Below are positions 15,962 to 24,082 of a stretch of DNA of 64,000 bases, in pieces. Each line of letters opens with the position of its first letter. Positions within the stretch are counted from its first letter, which is position 1. The notes beneath the pieces are model-generated. The model worked only from the letters and a program-made list of their open reading frames with translations, made no database searches and was not told the origin of the DNA. The DNA is from Myroides indicus. GTDB lineage: Bacteria > Bacteroidota > Bacteroidia > Flavobacteriales > Flavobacteriaceae. The translations under genes and the position numbers were made by a program. The stretch is from positions 59,247-123,246 of the forward strand of contig NZ_SOAG01000001.1 in the NCBI RefSeq assembly GCF_004364575.1, written 5' to 3'.

Positions 15962-16801
15962 ATGACATCATCATTAAATCATATTATCTCGGAGATACAG
16001 CGAAAAGAAAAAGCTATTTCGCTCACTTCCCCCAATGAGATTGATGAAGCATACCAAATGACCATATACCTGAAAGAATATTTATGGTCTATACGAGAGG
16101 ATGTTACAAAGCAAGGTTTTAAAAACCATTGGGAGGAGATCAATTTCTTTCGCAATATCAAGCCATATATTCTCTCTAAGCTCATTTACCACAACAAGAT
16201 CTTTCGCATACAGACAGCTTGTCCTGTTGATGGAGGAAAAATGTACGCAAGTTATTTTTCAGAACAGATAAAGGAATTAAAACAGGAATACAGGGAACAC
16301 ATCTACAATTCAGATTTTTACCGATATTACCGTTCAGGAAGAACCGACCGTGATGAAACCTACTTTAGATTAGGCAATATTAATTTCCACGATGGTTTGA
16401 ATAGTTTTGTCTTTGAAATTGACCCACTGTTTTCAACCTATTATGATAACAAAGTGGCTCGGATAATAGCAAATGAATTACTTTATACCTACATACTCCA
16501 AAAAATCAATGATGATGAAATGGCAGATTTTTCTGCGAGGGATATATCTGATAGCATCCTTTGGACGGATACCAAAAATGCCTTGATAGAACTGATTTAT
16601 GCTCTTTACACAAATGGCTCTCTTTCTGATGGTAAAATAGGAATACGCAAAATCAGTTTGGCTTTAGAAAGAATGTTTCAGATTTCCTTAGGAGATTTGC
16701 ATCATTCTTTCCATCGAATGAAATATCGAGCAGGTTCCAGAACCGCATTTTTAGACCAGCTAAAATCTTCTCTCGAAGAATATATGGACAAAGATTTGTA
16801 A
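15962..16801 (+). CDS. rteC: RteC-type regulator of element excision
   Basis: A 279-residue protein of the RteC family. In CTnDOT, RteC activates the excision (xis) operon after tetracycline signalling through RteA/RteB. Visible features are the N-terminal SEIQRKEKAIS.., the central CPVDGGKMYASYFSEQIKELKQEY and FYRYYRSGRTDRDETYF, and the C-terminal winged-helix-like ALIELIYALYTNGSLSDGKIGIRKISLALERMFQISLGDLHHSFHRMKYRAGSRTAFLD region. No rteA or rteB is in the window, so its inducing signal here is unknown. Its likely targets are the two HTH genes at 9.6-10.2 kb. Confidence 0.93.
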   Translation: MTSSLNHIISEIQRKEKAISLTSPNEIDEAYQMTIYLKEYLWSIREDVTKQGFKNHWEEINFFRNIKPYILSKLIYHNKIFRIQTACPVDGGKMYASYFSEQIKELKQEYREHIYNSDFYRYYRSGRTDRDETYFRLGNINFHDGLNSFVFEIDPLFSTYYDNKVARIIANELLYTYILQKINDDEMADFSARDISDSILWTDTKNALIELIYALYTNGSLSDGKIGIRKISLALERMFQISLGDLHHSFHRMKYRAGSRTAFLDQLKSSLEEYMDKDL

Positions 16802-16841
16802 ACGAATACAGATAAAAACAAACAAAAAGGGCAGCAAAGTT

Positions 16842-16945
16842 AACGGATGCCACCAACTCCGCACGCATAATGGCTTCGCCACCCTTCGGGACTTATAGTG
16901 CTTTGTTGGCTTGCATCCGTTGTTAGAATTGCTTTCTTTTTTTTC
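16842..16945 (+). repeat. Covarying structured element, copy 2
   Basis: AACGGATGC (16842-16850) pairs with GCATCCGTT (16913-16921). Inside are CCGCAC, GCATAATGGC and GCCACCCTTCGGGACTTAT (16878-16896), shared with copy 1, and after the stem comes the same GCTTTCTTTTTTTTCCTG tract. It lies 40 bp after rteC and could act as the terminator of that transcript. Confidence 0.5.
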
Positions 16946-17093
16946 CTGTTTTTTTTCTTTTGGAGTGAATTTTAGTATTTAATATTTCATAGAGGTAGCT
17001 TCCGCACTTAAGAGGTCAGCCGTTCCAAATCTCCACGAAAATGGCACTAAAGAGAAATATTTGATAAGAGTACATCAAACTAAAATAATTAGC

Positions 17094-17101
17094 TATATTT
17101 G
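17094..17101 (+). promoter_or_regulatory. -7 box of the XRE controller / restriction operon
   Basis: TATATTTG is an exact TAnnTTTG match 32 bp before the start codon. Its last bases run into the palindrome at 17099-17115. Confidence 0.5.
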
Positions 17102-17115
17102 TCAATTATTGACAA
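17099..17115. promoter_or_regulatory. 17-bp palindrome, likely controller-protein operator
   Basis: TTGTCAAT-T-ATTGACAA is perfectly symmetric and overlaps the 3' end of the -7 box and the expected transcription start. This is where a repressing XRE/C-protein would bind. Confidence 0.65.
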
Positions 17116-17133
17116 GTATTAATTTGCAAGTAT

Positions 17134-17460
17134 ATGAAAGCAACTTTTGGCGAATACATCAAAAAACTAAGGACAGACAATGGTTTGACTTTAACTCAAC
17201 TTGCATTTCAGCTTGACCTTGATTCTGCAAATTTGAGTAAAATAGAAAACGGGAAAAGAGAATTTGATGAAAAGCGTTTGGAGAAATTAGCAAATGCTTT
17301 TGACCTTGACCTTGAAAAACTGAAAGTAGAATATTTTGCAGACCAATTCGCTAAAAAAATGTACGAATATAATTGCTCTCCCGAAACACTGATTGTAGCC
17401 GAGGAAAAAGTCAATTATTTGAAGAACAAGAACGTAAAACAAGCTGAGATAAAATTCTAA
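17134..17460 (+). CDS. XRE-family regulator, probable restriction controller
   Basis: A 108-residue protein with a lambda-repressor-like helix-turn-helix in the first 70 residues (FGEYIKKLRTDNGLTLTQLAFQLDLDSANLSKIENGKREFD). The rest is a charged helix. It is the first gene of the methylase-nuclease operon (14 bp to the next start), with a palindrome across its promoter. This matches the controller (C) proteins that delay nuclease expression until methylation is established. The control role is inferred from position. Confidence 0.9.
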   Translation: MKATFGEYIKKLRTDNGLTLTQLAFQLDLDSANLSKIENGKREFDEKRLEKLANAFDLDLEKLKVEYFADQFAKKMYEYNCSPETLIVAEEKVNYLKNKNVKQAEIKF

Positions 17461-17474
17461 CCAAACAAGAAGCG

Positions 17475-20456
17475 ATGCTAAAACAGCTTATAGAAAAATA
17501 TCAGTCAGACAGAATTCATTATCTGACTAATAAATATAACGAAACACAACTCCGTAGTGATTTCTTAGACCCATTTTTTGAATTGTTGGGTTGGGATATT
17601 AAGAATAATGCAGGGAAACCAACTAACGAAAGAGAGGTAATTTTAGAAGAACCATTGAAAGCAAATGCTTCTGAACATTCAAAGAAACCAGATTATACTT
17701 TCCGACTTTTTTCGGAAAGAAAGTTCTTTTTGGAAGCCAAGAAACCGTTTGTCAAAATTGAAGCGGACAATGAAACAGCTAAACAAATAAGACGTTACGG
17801 TTTTACCGCCAAACTAAAAATTTCTGTCCTTTCCAACTTTGAATACCTTATTATTTATGATACTTCGGTCAAAGTTGAACAAGGAGATACCTTTCAAAAA
17901 GCACTTGTTAAGAAATATCATTATACCGAGTACGAAAGTAAGTTTGATGAAATCAAACGACTGTTAGGCAAGGAAGAAGTTTATTCAGGAGGGTTTGATA
18001 ACGAATGGAAAGAGATTGAAAACAAAATCAATCAATATTCTATTGACAATTTATTTTTAAAGCAAATCAATGAATGGCGTAAGGCATTAGGTGCTGAAAT
18101 CCACAAGTACGAACCGAACATTGATGAACAGCAATTGAATGATATTGTTCAGAACTATCTGAACCGTATATTGTTTTTACGTGTATGTGAGGACAGAAAT
18201 TTAGAAGATTATCAAACTCTTTTAAAATTTGCGAATACAAACGACTTTAAAGCCTTAATCAAAAAATTTCAGGACGCTGATAAACGCTATAATTCAGGGC
18301 TATTTGACCAATTATTAAAGGATAAGATTGTAGAGAATATTAGCTCCGTATTTTGGACAATTATCAAGCATCTGTATTATCCTGAAAGCCCTTATTCTTT
18401 TAGTGTTTTCTCGTCTGATGTGTTGGGAAGCATTTATGAAATCTTCCTTTCTGAAAAATTAGTTGTTCAAAGCGGTGCGGTAGAATTGGTAAAGAAACCT
18501 GAAAACATAGACAGGGATATTGTTACCACACCAACGTTTATTATCAATGACATTCTAAGAAACACGGTTTTGCCCAAGTGCAAAGACAAAACAGACGAAG
18601 AAATTCTGCAATTAAAATTCGCTGATATTGCTTGTGGTTCAGGAGCATTTTTGTTGGAGTTATTCCAGCTATTGAATGACATTTTAATTGACTATTATTT
18701 GGAAAATGATAAGTCAAAACTCATTCAAACTAACATCAATACTTATAAACTTCCTTTTGAAATCAAAAGAAAAGTTTTGTTGAATTGCGTTTATGGCGTT
18801 GATAAAGACTACAATGCGGTTGAAGCAACGAAATTTGGTTTATTGTTGAAATTATTGGAAAGCGAAGATGTAAATTCAACCAACAAAACCAAGCCTGTTT
18901 TACCTGACCTCTCAAAGAATATCTTTTTTGGGAACAGCTTATTAAACTCAAAACAAGTTGAAAAGAAAAATCAAACAGCAGTAAACCCATTTGATTTTTC
19001 AAAGCTCCGTTTTGATGTGATTGTTGGAAATCCGCCTTATATGAAATCGGAGGATATGAAAAATATCACACCGCTTGAGCTACCATTATACAAGACAATT
19101 TACACATCAGCTTACAAGCAGTTTGACAAATACTTTTTGTTCCTTGAACAAGGGCTGAATTTATTGACCGATGACGGAATTTTAGGCTATATCGTTCCAA
19201 GTAAGTTTACCAAAGTGGGTGCAGGTAAAAAACTTCGGGAGTTACTTACAGAAAAAGAATATTTACATTCAATTGTTTCATTTGGGGCAAATCAGGTTTT
19301 TGCCGATAAAACAACTTATACCTGTTTGCTCATTCTGAATAAAAAGCCTCAAAAGACGTTTCAATATGCGGAGATAAAGAGCTTAAAGAGTTGGAAAGTT
19401 AGAGAGCCCAACGCAGTTAAATATGAAACTCAAATAACTAAGACTTTAGACGATGATGTTTGGGTTTTAATTCCTTCTGAATTGAAGCCCGTATTCAATA
19501 AAATTTTAGCTCAGTCCGAAAAGCTGGAGTTAATACTTGGTGAAAAGAATATCACAAATGGCATTCAAACAAGCAAAAACCCTTTATATATAATCATACC
19601 TCAAAGGATTGATAAATCTTTTGCTCACTTTGAAATAAAAGGTGTCAAATGGAAAATTGAAAAAGAATTACTACGCCCATATTATAAAACACCATCAAGT
19701 AAAAAGCTTAAAGAGAAATTCAACACTTACAGCTTTTTGAACCCCAACTCATACGTAATTTTTCCATATAAGAAGAAAGGTGGAAAAGTAGAGGTAATAC
19801 TTGAAGGCGAAATTAAAAGTACATATCCATTTGCTTACAAGTATTTCAAGCATTATGAAAAAGTAATTAAAGAAAGGGATGTTAGTCCGCCAATAGGTAA
19901 TGATGATTGGTACAAATTCGGAAGAAGTCAACATTTAGATAGTTGGGAAGCTAATGAAAAAATAATTGTTGGTGTTTTATCTACTGGAGAAAAGTACCCT
20001 ATTGATAAAAGTAAAACTATCGTATCCTCTGGAGGAACAGCAGGATATTGTATAGTTGCTATTCCTGAAAACTCGGAGTATTCTATTTATTACATTCAGT
20101 CTATTCTTAATTCAAAATATTTAGAATGGTTCAGTGCTTTGTATGGCGAGGTTTTCAGAGGGGGGTATATTGCCAGAGGTACAAAGGTTTTGAGAAACCT
20201 GCCAATCAGGAAAATAGATTTTACCGATGAAAATGATAAAGCCCTTCACGATGAAATTGTAAATACTCAAAAAGAATTAATCAGTATATATAACCAGATA
20301 GATGCCAATGCGGGAAACAAAAGAGCTTTAACCCCACTTCAGGCACAGTTTGCAAGAGAAAAAGCAAACTTAGAAAAACTGTTAGCCAAATTATACGATT
20401 TGGGCACTGATGATTTATTAATTCCTTTAATCAAAGAATTGTATGAAGCTAATTGA
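17475..20456 (+). CDS. Type IIG-like restriction enzyme: fused nuclease and adenine methylase
   Basis: A 993-residue enzyme of the Eco57I/BREX-PglX-like N6-adenine methyltransferase class with an N-terminal nuclease-like domain. Near residues 72-90, KPDYTFRL..RKFFLEAKKP fits PD-(D/E)XK (P-D ... E-A-K). Methylase motif I is FADIACGSGAFLLELF near 383, the catalytic NPPY is in VIVGNPPYMKS near 517, and the target-recognition part follows with the TaqI-like specificity C-terminus (YIQSILNSKYLEWF..GTKVLRNLPI). Both activities in one chain plus a second methylase downstream suggest self-contained modification and cutting. It overlaps the next gene by 14 bp. Confidence 0.92.
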   Translation: MLKQLIEKYQSDRIHYLTNKYNETQLRSDFLDPFFELLGWDIKNNAGKPTNEREVILEEPLKANASEHSKKPDYTFRLFSERKFFLEAKKPFVKIEADNETAKQIRRYGFTAKLKISVLSNFEYLIIYDTSVKVEQGDTFQKALVKKYHYTEYESKFDEIKRLLGKEEVYSGGFDNEWKEIENKINQYSIDNLFLKQINEWRKALGAEIHKYEPNIDEQQLNDIVQNYLNRILFLRVCEDRNLEDYQTLLKFANTNDFKALIKKFQDADKRYNSGLFDQLLKDKIVENISSVFWTIIKHLYYPESPYSFSVFSSDVLGSIYEIFLSEKLVVQSGAVELVKKPENIDRDIVTTPTFIINDILRNTVLPKCKDKTDEEILQLKFADIACGSGAFLLELFQLLNDILIDYYLENDKSKLIQTNINTYKLPFEIKRKVLLNCVYGVDKDYNAVEATKFGLLLKLLESEDVNSTNKTKPVLPDLSKNIFFGNSLLNSKQVEKKNQTAVNPFDFSKLRFDVIVGNPPYMKSEDMKNITPLELPLYKTIYTSAYKQFDKYFLFLEQGLNLLTDDGILGYIVPSKFTKVGAGKKLRELLTEKEYLHSIVSFGANQVFADKTTYTCLLILNKKPQKTFQYAEIKSLKSWKVREPNAVKYETQITKTLDDDVWVLIPSELKPVFNKILAQSEKLELILGEKNITNGIQTSKNPLYIIIPQRIDKSFAHFEIKGVKWKIEKELLRPYYKTPSSKKLKEKFNTYSFLNPNSYVIFPYKKKGGKVEVILEGEIKSTYPFAYKYFKHYEKVIKERDVSPPIGNDDWYKFGRSQHLDSWEANEKIIVGVLSTGEKYPIDKSKTIVSSGGTAGYCIVAIPENSEYSIYYIQSILNSKYLEWFSALYGEVFRGGYIARGTKVLRNLPIRKIDFTDENDKALHDEIVNTQKELISIYNQIDANAGNKRALTPLQAQFAREKANLEKLLAKLYDLGTDDLLIPLIKELYEAN

Positions 20457-22050
20457 TAATGCAACAGCCGAAAAACTTCGGGGTGGTTTTTATACGCCTG
20501 AACCGATTGCTTCATTCATTTTAAAATGGGGCATTAACGGAAGTTCTAACTACGAGATTTTAGAGCCTAGTTGCGGAGACGGTGTGTTTTTGGAACAACT
20601 AAAAGAGAATAATCATAAGTTCAAATCAGTTATAGCTATTGAGTTTGACGAGGTTGAAGCAGACAAAGCAGACAAAATCAAGCTTCAGAATACAAATGTA
20701 ATCAATACTGATTTTCATTTGTATTGTAATGAAACTACGGAACGATTTGATTTAGTTGTCGGTAATCCGCCCTATATTCGTTATCAATATTTTGACAAAG
20801 AGCAACAAGCCGAAGCAGATAAAATATTCAAAAAAGCAGGGCTGAAATATTCTAAATTAACCAACGCTTGGGTTTCGTTTGTTGTAGGGGCAAGTTTGCT
20901 ACTTAAAAACAAAGGAAAAATAGGCTTTGTAATTCCTGCGGAATTATTACAGGTTTCGTATGCCAAACAATTACGTGAATTTTTAGCCCATTTCTATAAT
21001 AAAATCAATATTATTTCTTTTGAAAAATTGGTGTTTCCCGATATTCAACAAGAAGTTGTTTTATTGCTTTGTGAAAGAAACGGAAGCAATTCACACTTGA
21101 TTGAACATTTGGAATTGAGAGATGCTTCCGACCTTGAAACATTGGATGTAAACAGGCTCAAAAGTCCGACCAAAAAAATAGATTTCAAATCCAATAAATG
21201 GACTTACTATTTTTTGGAACAGGAAGAGATTGATTTTCTTGAAAACATTGCAACAAAAAGAAAAATCCCAACAATCGGAGATTATGCCAATGTTGAAGTG
21301 GGTATTACCACAGGGGCAAACAATTATTTTACCGTTCCCTATTCAACCGTTGCTTTTTATCGTTTAGAAGAATTTGCAAAGCCAATGGTTGGTAGAAGTG
21401 TGCAAGTGAATAGCGTTGTTTTCACAAAGGATGATTGGTTTAAAAATCAGCAAACCGAAGCAAAAGCAAATTTGTTGGTATTTCCATCAAAAGAAAAACT
21501 GAACGGACACACAGGCGTAAAAGATTATTTGCAATATGGCGAAAGTATCGGTATCAACAAAGGTTACAAAACAGGTATTCGTGATGATTGGTTTGTAATT
21601 CCATCAATCAAACTTTCTGATGCGTTGTTTATTCGTAGAAATAATTTGTTTCCACGTTTGATTTTGAACGAAGCAAACGCCTACACAACTGACACAATGC
21701 ACCGTGTTTCCATTAAAGAAACTGCAAACAAAAATGCTTTCATTGCGAGTTTTTACAATTCGCTTTCATTGGCATTTTCGGAAATTGTAGGTCGTAGTTA
21801 TGGTGGTGGAGTTTTAGAACTAATGCCAAGCGAAGCAGAACAAATACTTCTTCCCTATCAATCTGAAAATACTAAATTACTTGAAAGCATTGATAAAATG
21901 ATGCGAAGCAAAAAAAGCATTGATGACATTTTAAAAATCACAAACAAACAAATTTTGAAAGACGCCTACGGTTTTACAGAAAAAGAAATAAAACTTGCGG
22001 ATAGCATTTGGAGAAAATTGTCGGCAAGGAGATTAAATAGGGGTAAATAA
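20443..22050 (+). CDS. N6-adenine DNA methyltransferase, second methylase
   Basis: A 535-residue methyltransferase of the gamma (TaqI-like) class. GGFYTPEPIASFILKW opens the SAM-binding region, motif I is EILEPSCGDGVFLEQL (about residues 38-53), motif IV is LVVGNPPYIRY (about 104-114), and the C-terminal half looks like a target-recognition domain. It starts inside the last 14 bp of the upstream methylase-nuclease gene, so the two are translationally coupled. It probably protects the other strand of an asymmetric site. No frameshift or missing catalytic residue is seen. Confidence 0.92.
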   Translation: MKLIDNATAEKLRGGFYTPEPIASFILKWGINGSSNYEILEPSCGDGVFLEQLKENNHKFKSVIAIEFDEVEADKADKIKLQNTNVINTDFHLYCNETTERFDLVVGNPPYIRYQYFDKEQQAEADKIFKKAGLKYSKLTNAWVSFVVGASLLLKNKGKIGFVIPAELLQVSYAKQLREFLAHFYNKINIISFEKLVFPDIQQEVVLLLCERNGSNSHLIEHLELRDASDLETLDVNRLKSPTKKIDFKSNKWTYYFLEQEEIDFLENIATKRKIPTIGDYANVEVGITTGANNYFTVPYSTVAFYRLEEFAKPMVGRSVQVNSVVFTKDDWFKNQQTEAKANLLVFPSKEKLNGHTGVKDYLQYGESIGINKGYKTGIRDDWFVIPSIKLSDALFIRRNNLFPRLILNEANAYTTDTMHRVSIKETANKNAFIASFYNSLSLAFSEIVGRSYGGGVLELMPSEAEQILLPYQSENTKLLESIDKMMRSKKSIDDILKITNKQILKDAYGFTEKEIKLADSIWRKLSARRLNRGK

Positions 22051-22060
22051 ATAATTAAAA

Positions 22061-23098
22061 ATGAAAAGACAGCCAACAACTCAACAGATAACTTGGTTTT
22101 TAGACTTATATCGCAATAACCAATTAGACTTAACTCCACCGTATCAAAGAAAAAGTGTATGGAGTCCTAAAGACAAAAAGTTCTTTTTAGATACTATTTT
22201 CAGGAACTATCCAGCACCACCTATATTTATTCATAGGACTGTTAATGACCAAGGCTATACAACCTATCACATTGTTGATGGCAAGCAACGTTTGGAAACA
22301 ATCTTATCTTTTTTTGAAAGTAAAATTGCAATAGCTCAAGATTTTGGGGATGTAAACTTAAATGGCAAGAAATTTAAAGACCTATTACCAGAATACAAAA
22401 GAAAATTTTGGGATTATACCTTAGTTGTTGATTTTATTGATTCAATCGATGGAAATAATATTGAGGAAGTTTTTGATAGAGTAAATAGAAATGCGAGAAA
22501 TTTACAACCACAAGAATTAAGACACGCAAGATACAATGGATGGTTTATCAACTTTGTTGAAGAAGAATCTGATACAGATTTCTGGTGGGATTATAAAATA
22601 AGTACAAGAGGAAGAGATAAACGAATGAAGAATGTTCAGTTTATTTCCGAATTGATGATGATTATTTTGGAAAATACAATTGTTGGATTCGACCAAGACC
22701 ACATAGATACTATTTATGCTCAGTATGATGAAATTGAAGAGTTACAGGAATCTGGGGATTTTAGTTTAGAAGAATTCATAAATAGACTTTCATATATTAA
22801 GCAATTTATTTTAGCTGTAGATAACCATAACGTGGCAATCAAAAAATTTGCATCTGGTTCTAATAACAACTACTACACTTTATGGGCATACATACATTTA
22901 AATAATCCTCAAGACAGTGTCGCTTTTGCTGATGCTTATGATGTTTTTATGACAAAAGTATCTCAGGTAAAAGAAAAACAGGAAGCTGGGGAAGAAATTG
23001 AAGAAGATGTACTCAAATATTATGATAACTCTAAGGGAGCTGTTACAGACCTTCCTCAAAGAAGAGAACGTTTGTTAGCTTTAACAAACAACTTATAA
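22061..23098 (+). CDS. DUF262 (GmrSD N-terminal type) protein
   Basis: A 345-residue protein with the DUF262 fold, ParB/Srx-like. The key motifs are LTPPYQRKSVWSPKDKKFFLDTIF (near residue 25) and YHIVDGKQRLETILSFF (near 70, the D-G-x-Q-R nucleotide-binding motif). Related domains in GmrSD and SspE/BrxU-type proteins bind NTPs and sense or cut modified DNA. The C-terminal HNH nuclease (DUF1524) of GmrSD is not visible here, so it is a stand-alone DUF262 protein. It is 10 bp after the second methylase and 1 bp before the RelA/SpoT-like gene, clearly part of the operon. Confidence 0.9.
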   Translation: MKRQPTTQQITWFLDLYRNNQLDLTPPYQRKSVWSPKDKKFFLDTIFRNYPAPPIFIHRTVNDQGYTTYHIVDGKQRLETILSFFESKIAIAQDFGDVNLNGKKFKDLLPEYKRKFWDYTLVVDFIDSIDGNNIEEVFDRVNRNARNLQPQELRHARYNGWFINFVEEESDTDFWWDYKISTRGRDKRMKNVQFISELMMIILENTIVGFDQDHIDTIYAQYDEIEELQESGDFSLEEFINRLSYIKQFILAVDNHNVAIKKFASGSNNNYYTLWAYIHLNNPQDSVAFADAYDVFMTKVSQVKEKQEAGEEIEEDVLKYYDNSKGAVTDLPQRRERLLALTNNL

Positions 23099-23099
23099 A

Positions 23100-24074
23100 A
23101 TGAAAATAGTAAAATCTATTCAAGAGCTATACAATAAGAGATTTGAATTCTACAAGATTCTAAAATCAAAAGCTGATATCTTAATCAATAGTCAGAAAGA
23201 TGAAAGATGGCACTATGAAAGTCGGATAAAAAAAATTGAGAGTTTTTCAATGAAAATTGAAACAGGTAGATTTAATCAAAATCAAGTTTTTGAAGATTTT
23301 TTTGCGGCTACAATTGTAGTAAAAAATTTGAATGAGATTAAGGTTGCTGAAAAGTTATTAGAGAAAAATTTCACGATACACGAGAGAAGACCTTATTCTA
23401 TAAACTTTACTCATAAAGATTCTTTTTCATTTCCCTTTGATGATTTAAGATTATATATTTCTTTAAAAGACAACCAGACAGGAGAGTTTGCACAACACAT
23501 TTACGATTTAAAATTTGAAGTGCAAATCAAAACTTTTTTACAACACGCTTGGTCAATTGCAACACACGATTTAATTTATAAATCTGACAAAATAAATTGG
23601 GCAAAAGAACGAGTTGCCTACCAAGTAAAAGCCGCATTGGAACAAGCAGAAGTTACAATAAGTGGAATCGAAGAACTTAGTAAATTGACAGAGTTAGCTA
23701 AAGAAAATAAAGAAGTAAAAAAGGTAAACCAATTAATATCTACGATCCAAAATCACTGGAAAGAAGAGGATTTACCATTAGATAGAAGAAGATTAGCTCA
23801 AAATATATTAGGATTTATTGAAGCTATCGGTATCTCAATACAAGAATTAAATGAAATATTGAAAAGCGAAACCATCGCAAAACGAGGGGTTTTAATACGT
23901 GATTTATCTCCCTATCTAATTGTAGTTCAATCAATATTTAATACACATCCTGATAAAATTATCGGATATCTTCAGAACCAACGAAACAAAAATAAACAGA
24001 AAATTCTGATTACTACTGAAATGACTATTCCAGAATTAGGAGAAGTTGTAGAAGAAAAATTGGTTAAGATATAA
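23100..24074 (+). CDS. Diverged RelA/SpoT-like nucleotidyltransferase
   Basis: A 324-residue protein whose first 165 residues fit the RelA/SpoT synthetase fold: SRIKKIESFSMKI, FEDFFAATIVV (D66), and FEVQIKTFLQHAWSIATHDLIYKSD (E140, K144, H156, Y160-K161), which parallels the canonical E-x-Q-I-R-T ... H-x-x-x-YK. The usual G-Y-x-S-x-H loop that stacks the guanine base is absent; FPFDDLRLYISL stands in its place. The Arg of the D-x-x-G-x-R-I motif is also lost. The C-terminal half is helical. It could be an effector or a signal-making enzyme with a changed substrate. It is 1 bp after the DUF262 gene and 8 bp before the helicase gene. Confidence 0.82.
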   Translation: MKIVKSIQELYNKRFEFYKILKSKADILINSQKDERWHYESRIKKIESFSMKIETGRFNQNQVFEDFFAATIVVKNLNEIKVAEKLLEKNFTIHERRPYSINFTHKDSFSFPFDDLRLYISLKDNQTGEFAQHIYDLKFEVQIKTFLQHAWSIATHDLIYKSDKINWAKERVAYQVKAALEQAEVTISGIEELSKLTELAKENKEVKKVNQLISTIQNHWKEEDLPLDRRRLAQNILGFIEAIGISIQELNEILKSETIAKRGVLIRDLSPYLIVVQSIFNTHPDKIIGYLQNQRNKNKQKILITTEMTIPELGEVVEEKLVKI

Positions 24075-24082
24075 ATTATCCG

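Larger units (their letters stand above)
16802..17133. other. Gene-free stretch with structured repeat element, copy 2, and controller promoter
   Basis: No gene. It holds the second covarying structured element (16842-16945) and, at its end, the promoter and operator of the XRE gene (17094-17115). Confidence 0.6.

Noticed and set aside
15900..15963. Possible gene remnant ending ..SDPLYKPE before rteC
   Set aside because: The frame has a stop shortly upstream and no family match that I can name.
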